Assembly (NCBI RefSeq): GCF_028285715.1
Contig: NZ_JANQOO010000035.1
Coordinates: forward strand, 558,001 to 622,000
DNA length: 64,000 nucleotides
Reading direction: 5' to 3'
DNA from: Ulvibacterium sp.
GTDB taxonomy: Bacteria > Bacteroidota > Bacteroidia > Flavobacteriales > Flavobacteriaceae
Positions within the stretch are counted from its first letter, which is position 1; the number at the start of each line of letters is the position of its first letter. The position numbers were made by a program, and so were the translations under genes. The notes beneath the pieces are model-generated. The model did not search any database, was not told the DNA's origin, and saw only the letters and a list, made by a program, of their open reading frames with translations. Positions 54,835 through 63,834 of the stretch are shown here, in pieces.

Positions 54835-57402
54835 CTATTCTTCTCCGTCTTCCTGTTCGATGGACAGATCCGGGTTGGCCGGGATATAAAGATGCTCTGA
54901 ATCTCTGGTTTCCCCAATAACCTCCTCTATCTCCTTTTTTAAATAGTTTAGGTGCGCCTTGGTCATTCTATGGGTAATTACGGGGATGGTGCCTTTTATC
55001 TTTTGCTGCAACATGGTAAGATTGTCCAGAGCCAATGAACGTACATCGGTATTTGTGGTATATCCCTCGGAAAGTTTGGCAAGAATGCCTTCAACGATAC
55101 CTTCCGCCTCACTGGGTTTATACAATGTTATCATGTTGGCGACATAGGCCTTTTGCAATTTTCTTCGGTAAGCGTCCGTAGAATAAAAAACGTTCATGTC
55201 TCCCCAAACCAGTTGATACAAATCATCCAGATATTCCTCAGGTGTATACACATCCTCATCCTCATACCTTTCTGCAATAAAGGTCATTCTACTCATTCTA
55301 CTACCGCCCAGCAGGTTCATGACAACACTCTCCATGGTCTTTGTAATGGATTCTTTGGATTGGGGGGAAAACGTTTTGTTCAGAATTTCGTTGTTGATCA
55401 ACCATTTGGGTTCCTTAAAGATATGATTGTTCAAGAAGGCCAAAGCTTCTTTTTGGGATTGTTTTGTAACCGGGCAATACACATCACCTTGCTCGCCTAC
55501 CGTCTTTGGGGTTACATAGATGCCACCAATGTTTTTGGCAACATGAAAAAGATAGTTTTCGTACTGCTTTATTACGCCTTGGTAAACCTCATCCAATCCA
55601 GAATAGTCGTCACTGCTTTTCTCCTTGGTCCATTCGGTCAAAAAAGGAACAATACGTTGTAGGTTCATAATTCCATAGTTACTTGCTACCATGGCATCAT
55701 CTCCTAAGTCTTCCGTCTGGGACCTGGGGTCAAAATCCCTACCTTCGCCTCCGAACCACAATCTTGCATTGGAACCAACGCTATCTATTACCCATTGATT
55801 AAGGATATCCCTTTCGTCGGCATCCAAATTATTGGGAACGTGGCCATAACCCCATTGAATGGCCCATTTATCATAATCCCCTATTCGGGGCATTAGGTCT
55901 TTCGGATGAACGCTATCCTGTGGTTGCGCCACATAGTTAAAACGGGCATAATCCATGATGGAACTCGTATGGCCATTTTTCTTGAGCCATTTCGCATCCC
56001 TCAATTTTTCCACAGGAGTGGCGTAACTGGCGGCCATATTATGCCGAAGTCCTAATGTATGGCCAACCTCATGGGAGGCCACAAAACGAATAAGTTCGCC
56101 CATTAGATTCGTATCAAATTCCATTTTTTGAGCTCTTGGATCGACGGCGCCGGCTTGTACCATATACCAATTATGAAGTAGCTTCATTAGATTATGATAC
56201 CAGCCGATATGACTTTCCAAGATTTCACCGCTTCTGGGATCTGCTATATTGGGACCATAAGCATTCTTAAAAGGTGAGGCAAAGTAGCGTAGAACAGAAA
56301 ATCTTGCGTCTTCCAAACTCATTTCGTTGTTATCCTTGGGCCACTCCTTACCAATAATGGCATTCTTGAACCCGGCCTGTTCAAAAGCATTTTGCCAATC
56401 GTTGATTCCTTTGATAAGATAGGGTCTCCACTTTTTTGGCGTAGCGGGATCTAAATAAAAAACAATGGGTTTTTTAGGTTCTACCAATTCACCGCTTTCC
56501 CATTTTTCCCTATCCTCGGATCTGGGTTCCAGTCGCCATCTGTGGATATAGGTATTACGGTCTACCTTCTGCTGTTCATCCCCATATTCCAAATAAGAGC
56601 TGGCAAAATACCCTACCCTGGGGTCGTAAAATCGCTTTTTCATAGGTGTCTTGGGCAACAAAATGAAGGAGTTGTTTATTTCCAGGGTAACTACTCCCGA
56701 CAAGGCTGCTGCCGGTAACATTTTTTTTGATTTGCCCTTGCTCGATTTTGCCTTATAGGTCTTAACCGATTGTATTTCCGTATTTATTGGAAAGGACTTA
56801 ATCCCCAAAATATAGGATTTGTCCTTTTCCAATGAAGTAAGTTTAAAGGATTCCTTTTGTGTACTGTTAAGTGCTAGCAGGTTGTTTTCACTATTTATAA
56901 AATCGGTAACTTCAATAAGCGAGGATTTCCTTTTTTCATCACGACCCTTAATTTCAAAAGTTTCCAAAATGGGCGTAATCGTGGAATTGTTTACGGCCCT
57001 TGAAATCTCGTCAGTCTCACTGGCTACACTTACCAAGGTGGCGATACGAAGGAAAATATTTTTGGAGGGTCCTTTTTCCCAAAGAATAGTTTTTTGTCCA
57101 ATCTTTTCCCCTCCATAACTTTTGGAACCGGCAGGGGTCTTAATGAAACGAGTCACGACCAATATTTCCCTTTGTAGAATGCTATCGGGAATTCCAAAAT
57201 AGAATTTATCCCCTAGTTGATGAACCGAAAAAAGCCCTTGCTGCGTCTTTCCCTCTTTTAGAATAACCTTATCTAGTGTCTTGGAACTTGGAGATGAGCC
57301 GGGCTTGGAAGAAATCTTTTTATTGTTTGCCGTTACCGGCCTCAGGAAATTACAGGAACTAACAACTAATAATGCCCCTACTAGTCCAAAAAATAACCTC
57401 AT
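54835..57402 (-). CDS. zinc metalloprotease lipoprotein, DUF5117/DUF5118 type
   Basis: 855 aa. A lipoprotein signal leads to a cysteine (VVSSCNFL). The N-terminal half (about 60-320) is the DUF5118/DUF5117 region, and the middle holds the zinc site H444-E-V-G-H448-T-L-G-L-R-H454, a metzincin-like HExxHxxGxxH. The glutamine-rich tail (GLDEVYQGVIKQYENYLF and later) is the family's C-terminal part. These proteins are common in Bacteroidota and are thought to be secreted peptidases; the substrate is unknown. A hairpin downstream belongs to the next gene. Confidence 0.88.
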   Translation of the reverse strand: MRLFFGLVGALLVVSSCNFLRPVTANNKKISSKPGSSPSSKTLDKVILKEGKTQQGLFSVHQLGDKFYFGIPDSILQREILVVTRFIKTPAGSKSYGGEKIGQKTILWEKGPSKNIFLRIATLVSVASETDEISRAVNNSTITPILETFEIKGRDEKRKSSLIEVTDFINSENNLLALNSTQKESFKLTSLEKDKSYILGIKSFPINTEIQSVKTYKAKSSKGKSKKMLPAAALSGVVTLEINNSFILLPKTPMKKRFYDPRVGYFASSYLEYGDEQQKVDRNTYIHRWRLEPRSEDREKWESGELVEPKKPIVFYLDPATPKKWRPYLIKGINDWQNAFEQAGFKNAIIGKEWPKDNNEMSLEDARFSVLRYFASPFKNAYGPNIADPRSGEILESHIGWYHNLMKLLHNWYMVQAGAVDPRAQKMEFDTNLMGELIRFVASHEVGHTLGLRHNMAASYATPVEKLRDAKWLKKNGHTSSIMDYARFNYVAQPQDSVHPKDLMPRIGDYDKWAIQWGYGHVPNNLDADERDILNQWVIDSVGSNARLWFGGEGRDFDPRSQTEDLGDDAMVASNYGIMNLQRIVPFLTEWTKEKSSDDYSGLDEVYQGVIKQYENYLFHVAKNIGGIYVTPKTVGEQGDVYCPVTKQSQKEALAFLNNHIFKEPKWLINNEILNKTFSPQSKESITKTMESVVMNLLGGSRMSRMTFIAERYEDEDVYTPEEYLDDLYQLVWGDMNVFYSTDAYRRKLQKAYVANMITLYKPSEAEGIVEGILAKLSEGYTTNTDVRSLALDNLTMLQQKIKGTIPVITHRMTKAHLNYLKKEIEEVIGETRDSEHLYIPANPDLSIEQEDGEE

Positions 57403-57533
57403 ACGAAAGCTAACGTTTTAAACGAAAATATAGTATTCTTTTGTGGTTGTTGGCTTGGACTATCTTCAACAAAGGTAGTACAAAATAATAATGGGACCGT
57501 CATTCTGAAATTGCGTAAAGGTTGGGGTATAAA

Positions 57534-57561
57534 AAAACCGCAACACTCCTGTTGCGGTTTT
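57534..57561 (-). terminator. Rho-independent terminator after the OmpA lipoprotein gene
   Basis: AAAACCGCAAC (57534-57544) and GTTGCGGTTTT (57551-57561) form an 11-bp stem. On the minus strand T7 follows. It ends the transcript of the gene at 57581-58432. Confidence 0.85.
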
Positions 57562-57580
57562 TAGGCTTACTATATACTGT

Positions 57581-58432
57581 CTAGTTATTGATCGCCGGGT
57601 CTTTCATACCCTCTTCGATCATACTATAGAATTGATCGATTTTCGGAAGAACCACTATGCGGGTCCTTCTGTTTTTGGATTTCTCAGTTTGTGAAACTGG
57701 GATGAATTCAGCTCTACCGGCCGCGGTCATCCTCTTGGGATCAACGTTGTAATCATTTTGCAGGATGCGCACAACGGCTGTGGCCCGCTTAACGCTCAAA
57801 TCCCAGTTATCCAACAATACCCCACTTCTGTAAGGAACATCATCCGTATGACCTTCTACCATAAATTCAAAATCAGGCTTGTTGTTCACTACCATGGCCA
57901 CCTTTCCCAAAACTTCTTTTGCCCGTCGGGTTACATTATAACTTCCACTGCTAAAAAGTAGTTTGTCAGAAATGGAAACAAAAACAACTCCTTTTTCAAC
58001 ACTTATCTCTATATCTTCGTCATCCAAATTTCCGAGTACTCCCTTAAGGCTTTGTACCAATGACAAGTTTACGGAATCCCTTCTTGTGATGGCATCCTGC
58101 AGTTTACGGATGGTAAGATCTTTCTCCTTTAGGCTTTCCAGGGATTTTTCCAGGTTCTCGGCACCTTTGGTGGTCAAGGTGGTCAAGTTGCCCATATTGT
58201 TGATCAGTTCCTGATTGTTCGCTTTAAGGAAGGCATTTTGATCTTCCAAAGTTTTCATTTTGGAAGCGGCTGTGGCCTTCTCTTCCAAACAGTCGTTCAA
58301 CTTTACCGTTGCCGAATTCAATAAATCCTGAGCTTCCTTGTGTTTGGCTTCAAGATCTGCAAATTTTTTCTGTGATACACAGGACGATAGCAATAGTGCT
58401 ACTCCTAAACAACCTAAGATTATTCTCTTCAT
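57581..58432 (-). CDS. OmpA/MotB-family peptidoglycan-binding lipoprotein
   Basis: 283 aa. Lipobox with Cys18 (LLLSSCVSQ), coiled coil about 25-120, and an OmpA domain about 135-270 that is intact: VEGHTDDVPYRSG and NWDLSVKRATAVVRIL hold the Asp and Arg for diaminopimelate, and TAAGRAEFIPV and NRRTRIVV complete it. It tethers the outer membrane to peptidoglycan. The coiled coil could give it a length-spanning role. Single-gene unit with its own terminator. Confidence 0.9.
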   Translation of the reverse strand: MKRIILGCLGVALLLSSCVSQKKFADLEAKHKEAQDLLNSATVKLNDCLEEKATAASKMKTLEDQNAFLKANNQELINNMGNLTTLTTKGAENLEKSLESLKEKDLTIRKLQDAITRRDSVNLSLVQSLKGVLGNLDDEDIEISVEKGVVFVSISDKLLFSSGSYNVTRRAKEVLGKVAMVVNNKPDFEFMVEGHTDDVPYRSGVLLDNWDLSVKRATAVVRILQNDYNVDPKRMTAAGRAEFIPVSQTEKSKNRRTRIVVLPKIDQFYSMIEEGMKDPAINN

Positions 58433-58531
58433 AATTACGGATTCTATTATTAATGTTTGTTATTTGTTTTGAATGTATTGGTCTGGCCGCAAAATTAGAT
58501 AACAATGGGAAACCTCAAAATTTCTTATTCG

Positions 58532-59533
58532 TTAATCTTTTACTAAAATGTTAAATTTCTTTATTTGATGTACGAAATAGGACCACACTATGGATTTTGT
58601 GACGTAATACTTTAGTATAAAATTAGCTTTTTCCCTTTTTCTGTAAATTCTCCCAAAATTTCTATAAAAACTAAGATGCGCCCGCAAGATAGCCAAACAA
58701 TGTTGAAATCTAAACTGAAAAATAAATCGGACTGCCGCGACGCCATCCAGTAACAATCGGACACCGATAATCAAGAATGCCTTCCTTCTAGGGAGGTTCT
58801 TGGTTATTGAAAATAAGGAGTTTCTAAAATTAAGATAGGTCTTTTTCGGGTTCATATTGCTTAAGGTGGAACCGCCTAAATGATAAACCTTGGATGCACC
58901 GACGTAATATACCTTATGCCCTTTGTTTTTTGCCCTCCAGCATAGATCTACTTCTTCCTGATGCGCAAAATAATCTTCATCAAACCCACCTAATTCCCAA
59001 TAGACTTTACTTTTAATGAACATACAGGCACCGGTGGCCCAAAAGATTTCTGTGGTCCGGTCATATTGCCCTTCGTCTTTTTCCAATGCCTGAAAGATCC
59101 TTCCCCTGCAAAAGGGATATCCCAATTGATCTATAAAACCTCCGGCAGCTCCTGCATATTCAAAATAATCCCGTCGTAATAGGTCCAGAATTTTTGGCTG
59201 TATTATGGCGGCCTCGGGAAGATTCTTAAACTCTTCGATTATGGCATCTAACCAGCTTTCCGAAACTTCGACGTCCGAATTCAAAAGGCAATATATATCC
59301 GCGTCAACTTTTTTTAGGGCATCGTTATACCCTTTGGAAAACCCTCCATTGGAAGTGTTTTGTATGATTTTAACAGTAGGGAAATTTGTACGGACCAAGG
59401 TGACGGAATCATCCGTGGAGGCATTGTCGGCCAGATATACATCGGCTATTTCGGAATGTTCCACAACTGTGGGCAGGTATCTTTCCAATAAAGCCTCCCC
59501 GTTCCAATTTAGTATGACAACAGCTATTTTCAA
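58532..59533 (-). CDS. glycosyltransferase family 2 protein
   Basis: 333 aa of GT-A fold. The start AVVILNWNGEALLERYLPTV is the rhamnosyltransferase/WcaA-like pattern. The DxD-like LLNSDVEVSESWLDAI and the acceptor region WATGACMFIKSKVYWELGGF with DEDYFAHQEEVDLCWRAKNKGH are characteristic of GT2 enzymes. The C-terminal part is a basic amphipathic tail (about 245-330). The product sugar is not inferable. It is next to an HsdR-N protein (12 bp), probably one operon. Confidence 0.9.
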   Translation of the reverse strand: MKIAVVILNWNGEALLERYLPTVVEHSEIADVYLADNASTDDSVTLVRTNFPTVKIIQNTSNGGFSKGYNDALKKVDADIYCLLNSDVEVSESWLDAIIEEFKNLPEAAIIQPKILDLLRRDYFEYAGAAGGFIDQLGYPFCRGRIFQALEKDEGQYDRTTEIFWATGACMFIKSKVYWELGGFDEDYFAHQEEVDLCWRAKNKGHKVYYVGASKVYHLGGSTLSNMNPKKTYLNFRNSLFSITKNLPRRKAFLIIGVRLLLDGVAAVRFIFQFRFQHCLAILRAHLSFYRNFGRIYRKREKANFILKYYVTKSIVWSYFVHQIKKFNILVKD

Positions 59534-59545
59534 ATCGACCGCAAA

Positions 59546-59992
59546 TTAACGGCTAAAATCAGGAATATGCTCTAGAAAGTGGTATTTTTCCGCTTCATAG
59601 TCCATTTTGCAATAAAAATGCTCCATTCCATTGGTGACCATCAAGTAGTCCGCATTTAGCTTCATATTATATCTTGCAATTTGATCAAAGGTATGTTGCG
59701 TAATCTTTACATTGGGAGCTTTGCATTCTACAAGGGTGTGGATGCTTCCATCCTTTTTGAAAGCCACCACATCGTATCTTTTTTTGATGGAGTTGATAGT
59801 CAATTGTTTTTCCACATTGATGAGACTCTTTGGATATCCTTTTTGCAGCATAAGGTACTGGACAACATGTTGCCTTACCCATTCTTCCGGTAGTAGGACC
59901 ACAAACTTTTTACGTATTTCATCAAAAATACAAATCTTATTTTCCCTACTTTTAAAGCGGAAATCATAAGTGGGAAAGGATAGTTTCTGCAT
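59546..59992 (-). CDS. stand-alone type I restriction HsdR N-terminal-like nuclease domain
   Basis: 148 aa. A PD-(D/E)XK nuclease pattern is present: D74 in KRYDVVAFKKDGS, then E89-C-K91 in HTLVECKAP, with a following QHTFDQIARYN helix, as in HsdR N-terminal domains. There is no helicase and no HsdM or HsdS nearby, so it is not a classical restriction system. Such short proteins are very common in Bacteroidota and may be housekeeping nucleases. Transcribed divergently from holA with only 26 bp between the starts. Confidence 0.85.
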   Translation of the reverse strand: MQKLSFPTYDFRFKSRENKICIFDEIRKKFVVLLPEEWVRQHVVQYLMLQKGYPKSLINVEKQLTINSIKKRYDVVAFKKDGSIHTLVECKAPNVKITQHTFDQIARYNMKLNADYLMVTNGMEHFYCKMDYEAEKYHFLEHIPDFSR

Positions 59993-59996
59993 ACTG

Positions 59997-60004
59997 CAAA
60001 TTTG
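59997..60004. promoter_or_regulatory. palindromic CAAATTTG between the HsdR-N and holA start codons
   Basis: CAAATTTG lies inside the 26-bp gap and reads the same on both strands. Each strand gives nnAATTTG, one base off TAnnTTTG. It could be a shared, two-way -7 box, or mere chance. Confidence 0.25.
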
Positions 60005-60018
60005 ATGCTTTTTTTTGA

Positions 60019-61020
60019 ATGGATGAAGTAAGGCAAATTGTCGCCGACATACGTAAAGGATTCCTAAAACCTATATACTTCTTATCAGGCGAAGAACCCT
60101 ACTATGTAGATAGAATTGCCGAATTTATAGAAAAAGAGGTACTCACCGAGGAAGAACGGGGTTTTAATCAGGTAGTGTTATATGGAAAGGATGTTACCAT
60201 AGACGATGTCATTGCAAACGCAAAACGATACCCCATGATGTCCGAACGACAGGTAGTTATTGTTAAGGAAGCACAGCACCTTTCAAGAACTATTGAACAA
60301 CTAACGGGATACGCGGATAATCCCCAACCCACCACCGTTTTGGTCATTTGCTATAAGTATAAAAAATTGGACAAGCGCAAGAAATTGTATAAGTCCATTC
60401 GCAAAACAGGAGTGCTGTTTGAAAGCAAAAAATTATATGACAACCAAGTATCCGACTGGATTCGAAAAGTACTTTTGGGCAAAGGCTATCATATTTCCCA
60501 TAAAGCAGCTAGTTTATTGGTGGAATTTCTTGGAACCGATTTAAGTAGGATAAGTAAGGAATTGGAAAAGCTCCAATTAATTTTACCCAAAGAGAAAGAA
60601 ATAACCCCGGAAACTGTCGAAAGACATATTGGTATAAGCAAGGATTATAACAATTTTGAGCTTAAGAAGGCCATAGGGGAACGCGATATCCTTAAAGCGA
60701 CTAAAATTGTGCATTATTTTTCCCAGAACCCCAAGGACAATCCATTTGTACTAACCGTGACCTTGTTGCATTCCTTTTTTTCACAATTATTACAGTACCA
60801 TGGTCTTAATGATCATTCCCCAAAAAATGTGGCCAGTGCCTTGAGGATAAACCCTTACTTTGTTGATGAATTTCGTATTGCCGCGAAAAATTATCCAATG
60901 AAAAAAGTCAGTCGTATTGTATCATCCTTAAGGGAGATGGATCTTAAGGGAAAAGGAGTGGGAGCCTATGGCATTTCGCAATCCGATCTTTTAAAGGAGT
61001 TATTGGTCAAGATTATTTGA
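60019..61020 (+). CDS. holA: DNA polymerase III subunit delta
   Basis: The delta subunit opens the beta clamp within the clamp loader. 333 aa, as usual. It has the N-terminal MDEVRQIVADIRKGFLKPIYFLSGEEPYYVD, a pattern where the Walker A of related AAA proteins is degenerate, and the C-terminal collar domain (ENPKDNPFVLTVTLLHSFFSQ-like region). The start ATG at 60019 leaves a divergent gap of only 26 bp to the HsdR-N gene. Confidence 0.93.
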   Translation: MDEVRQIVADIRKGFLKPIYFLSGEEPYYVDRIAEFIEKEVLTEEERGFNQVVLYGKDVTIDDVIANAKRYPMMSERQVVIVKEAQHLSRTIEQLTGYADNPQPTTVLVICYKYKKLDKRKKLYKSIRKTGVLFESKKLYDNQVSDWIRKVLLGKGYHISHKAASLLVEFLGTDLSRISKELEKLQLILPKEKEITPETVERHIGISKDYNNFELKKAIGERDILKATKIVHYFSQNPKDNPFVLTVTLLHSFFSQLLQYHGLNDHSPKNVASALRINPYFVDEFRIAAKNYPMKKVSRIVSSLREMDLKGKGVGAYGISQSDLLKELLVKII

Positions 61021-61022
61021 CC

Positions 61023-61400
61023 CTATTTTTTGTCAATACTGTACTTCCCAGGTCCCAATAGGCTTATGCATACAAAAGCCATTAAAAATAACAAGGCTTT
61101 TTCCTTTACATCCATGGCATCTTGGGCATGGACAATAAATGCGGCAACTACCATGGTCACCGCGGGAAATACAGCGGCCCATCTGGTTTTATAACCCAAT
61201 ATAATTAGAATAGGACAGATAAATTCAGCTAGCACGGCCAGAAAAAGAGTAGGGGCAGCCCCTATACCAATAGGGTCCCCAAACTCTAAATTACCGGATA
61301 TAAGTTTTTGAAATTTGGGAAAACCATGGGTCAAAAGCAATGCAGATGCACCAATGCGAAGTAGGGCCAAGCCCAAATCGTTGAAAATGGCATTTTTCAT
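61023..61400 (-). CDS. DoxX family membrane protein
   Basis: 125 aa with four hydrophobic helices (LALLRIGASALLLTHGF, PTLFLAVLAEFICPILIIL, WAAVFPAVTMVVAAFIVHA, ALLFLMAFVCISLL). The pattern matches DoxX, a membrane protein family related to the small subunit of a terminal quinol oxidase or a thiol-linked redox complex. The role here is unknown. It overlaps neither neighbour; only two bases separate its stop from holA's. Confidence 0.88.
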   Translation of the reverse strand: MKNAIFNDLGLALLRIGASALLLTHGFPKFQKLISGNLEFGDPIGIGAAPTLFLAVLAEFICPILIILGYKTRWAAVFPAVTMVVAAFIVHAQDAMDVKEKALLFLMAFVCISLLGPGKYSIDKK

Positions 61401-61422
61401 AAGGTAATGATTTAGAGTAGGG

Positions 61423-63711
61423 CTAATTTAGTAAATCATGAAGTATTTTCCGCAAATGGTGAGCCAGTAGGTCGGCATCATCTTTGGAAAAGGATAATGG
61501 AGGCTTTATTTTTAAAACGTTGTCATGCGGCCCATCGGTCCCAATCAAGATATGGTTTTCCCTTAGCCCGTCCTTAATTTTATGGGCCAGAATAGTATTG
61601 GGATTTCCTTTTGTATCCAATATTTCTACACCCAAAAAAAGACCTTTCCCCCGTACATCGGCAACCTCCATAAATTCTTGTTGCAACTCAATTAAAAGTG
61701 ATTCCAAATGATTCCCTACCTTTTGGGCATGTTCCTGTAGTCCTTCCTCGAGGATTACTTCCAATACGGCATTCCCTATGGCACAGGAAACCGGATTGCC
61801 GCCAAACGAGCTGAAAAATTCAGGGCCTTTTGCAAAACTTTCCGAAATTTCCGTAGTAGTGACTACTGCGCCTATGGGGTGTCCATTGCCCATGGGTTTG
61901 CCCAAGACTACCATATCCGGTACCACCCCATTCATTTCATAACCCCAAAAGTAATCTCCCAAACGACCAAAACCTACCTGTACCTCGTCACTAATACAAA
62001 TACCGCCCTGATCCCGTATTTTGGGATATACTTCCTTGAGATAGCCTTTGGCCAAGGGTACCTGCCCACCACAGCCCAATATGGGTTCGGCTATGAAGGC
62101 GGCTACCTGACCTGTGGCTTTTTCCAATCTGGAAATGGTCTCCCTGGCAAAGTACTGGCCTGCGGTACCATCGTCCTTTAACCCCGAACCAAAAACCTTG
62201 GGCATTGGAGCTTCTACTATATAGCGCTGTTTCCCAAGGTCATCTCCTTTAGTGTATTTATAATGGCTTATATCCGTTCCAATCCTTGTATTTCCATGAT
62301 AACCATGTTCCAAGACCATTATTTTCCTCTTTTTAGAATGAGCCAAAGCCATTCGGATGGCCAAGTCTGTGGCCGCGCTTCCCGAGTTGACAAAAAAGAC
62401 CTTGTTCAAGTTTTTTGGAAATCTGGACAATAGTTTTTCACTATACGCCAAAATTTCTTGATACAGGTAGCGTGTATTGGTATTTAATCTTGCCATGGTC
62501 TCCCTGCCTGCCCTGACTACCTTTGGATGACAGTGCCCCGCCAACATAATATTGTTGTAGGCATCCAAAATGGTATTTCCTTGACTATCATACATATATT
62601 GAAATGCGGAACGCCTCATCTGGATGGGGTTGCTGTAACTTAGGGAAAGTGCCTTGCCCAAATTTGAATCCCTCTGTTTTAGCTGCTCCTGGGGTCTTGG
62701 TTTATCGGTCTTCGGATAACCGGCCGCAAGACGAAATGTGTCCCTGCATTTAATCGGATTTATGCTTAACCATTTTCGCAATAGTAGCCATGCCGGTTTT
62801 TCGCTTATGGTGATATATTCGGATTCCGGTTTTAACGTTTTGGCGTATGCTGAATTACAAACGCTGGTACACAAACGGGCGGCTACCAAATAGTACAATA
62901 TATCCAGTTCCCTTATTTCCAATGGAAAAACTTCGTGATAGCCTTTAATGACTTGGGAAGCCACTTCCAAGGGATTCTCCTTCTCCATCATTACATAGGT
63001 AATGGCCACTGCAATTTCGTTTACCGTCCAGGAGTGGCACATATCCCCAAAGTCAATGATACCGGAAACCATGCCATTCTTGGAAAGCACGTTCCAGTCA
63101 TTGGCATCGTTATGAATAATGCTTTTTCGCAACTCATATGCGATGGGGGAGACATTCTCAAGAAACTGGAGGAAAAAATAATCCACCAAGCTCCGATCTC
63201 TAGCTTTGGGAATGAATTTTAGGTGTTTTTCGTTGGCCATGAAATACTTCAGGTCCCATGGCGTTTCTTTGGCCGAAAGTGCAACTTCATATGCTCCAAA
63301 CAATGACCTGTCCATTTTTCCCAAGAATTCCCCAAAGGATTTTAAAAACTTGGGAGTATGTTGAACGTTGCCCAAAAAATCGCCTTCCACATAACTCAGC
63401 AAGCGGAAAACCTTTTCTCCCTTTACAATAAGCTTTTTTTGAGTTACCGTTTTGATCGTTTTAGGGAAGTCATAGCCTTCTAATTTTGATACACTTTCCA
63501 GTATGTGGTTTTCGGCGCGGAGCAACTCTTGGTTAGCATCTGAATAGGGGTATTGTTTTAGGACGTAGATTTTGTTTTTTTTCTCGACTTTGAAATTCAC
63601 GCTATCATACCCCTCCAGCGGTGTCAATTTTACTTGATTTAGACCGTAGTATTCAGAGAGGATCCTTTTCAATGGTAGAAGATTTTTATATAGCAAAGAT
63701 AGGCATCGCAT
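61423..63711 (-). CDS. fusion of amino-alcohol kinase (APH fold) and class III PLP phospho-lyase/aminotransferase
   Basis: 762 aa in two domains. The first (about 30-310) is an aminoglycoside-phosphotransferase-like kinase with H200-N-D202...N207 (HNDANDWNV) and the metal Asp in IIDFGD (220). The second (about 350-755) is a class III PLP fold with SDEVQVGFGR (D575 area) and the PLP lysine K605 in LGKPMGNGHP. This is the combination of human HYKK (hydroxylysine kinase) with PHYKPL/ETNPPL phospho-lyases, joined in one chain. The likely job is phosphorylation of an amino alcohol such as hydroxylysine or ethanolamine, then elimination of phosphate and ammonia. The exact substrate is not visible. 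Confidence 0.85.
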   Translation of the reverse strand: MRCLSLLYKNLLPLKRILSEYYGLNQVKLTPLEGYDSVNFKVEKKNKIYVLKQYPYSDANQELLRAENHILESVSKLEGYDFPKTIKTVTQKKLIVKGEKVFRLLSYVEGDFLGNVQHTPKFLKSFGEFLGKMDRSLFGAYEVALSAKETPWDLKYFMANEKHLKFIPKARDRSLVDYFFLQFLENVSPIAYELRKSIIHNDANDWNVLSKNGMVSGIIDFGDMCHSWTVNEIAVAITYVMMEKENPLEVASQVIKGYHEVFPLEIRELDILYYLVAARLCTSVCNSAYAKTLKPESEYITISEKPAWLLLRKWLSINPIKCRDTFRLAAGYPKTDKPRPQEQLKQRDSNLGKALSLSYSNPIQMRRSAFQYMYDSQGNTILDAYNNIMLAGHCHPKVVRAGRETMARLNTNTRYLYQEILAYSEKLLSRFPKNLNKVFFVNSGSAATDLAIRMALAHSKKRKIMVLEHGYHGNTRIGTDISHYKYTKGDDLGKQRYIVEAPMPKVFGSGLKDDGTAGQYFARETISRLEKATGQVAAFIAEPILGCGGQVPLAKGYLKEVYPKIRDQGGICISDEVQVGFGRLGDYFWGYEMNGVVPDMVVLGKPMGNGHPIGAVVTTTEISESFAKGPEFFSSFGGNPVSCAIGNAVLEVILEEGLQEHAQKVGNHLESLLIELQQEFMEVADVRGKGLFLGVEILDTKGNPNTILAHKIKDGLRENHILIGTDGPHDNVLKIKPPLSFSKDDADLLAHHLRKILHDLLN

Positions 63712-63766
63712 TTTTTGTTATGGATAAAAAACCATTTCTTGGCAGACGTAGATAAATCATAAAAAA

Positions 63767-63797
63767 TTGTGCTCCTGGCCGTTAAATGGTATATTTA
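63767..63797 (+). promoter_or_regulatory. candidate promoter of the M16 peptidase gene
   Basis: TTG (63767-63769), 20 bp spacer, TATATTTA (63790-63797; one base off TAnnTTTG). The ATG lies 38 bp downstream. Confidence 0.4.
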
Positions 63798-63834
63798 CTA
63801 TTGGCATTAGTTAAAGTTTCTTAAATCATCAATC

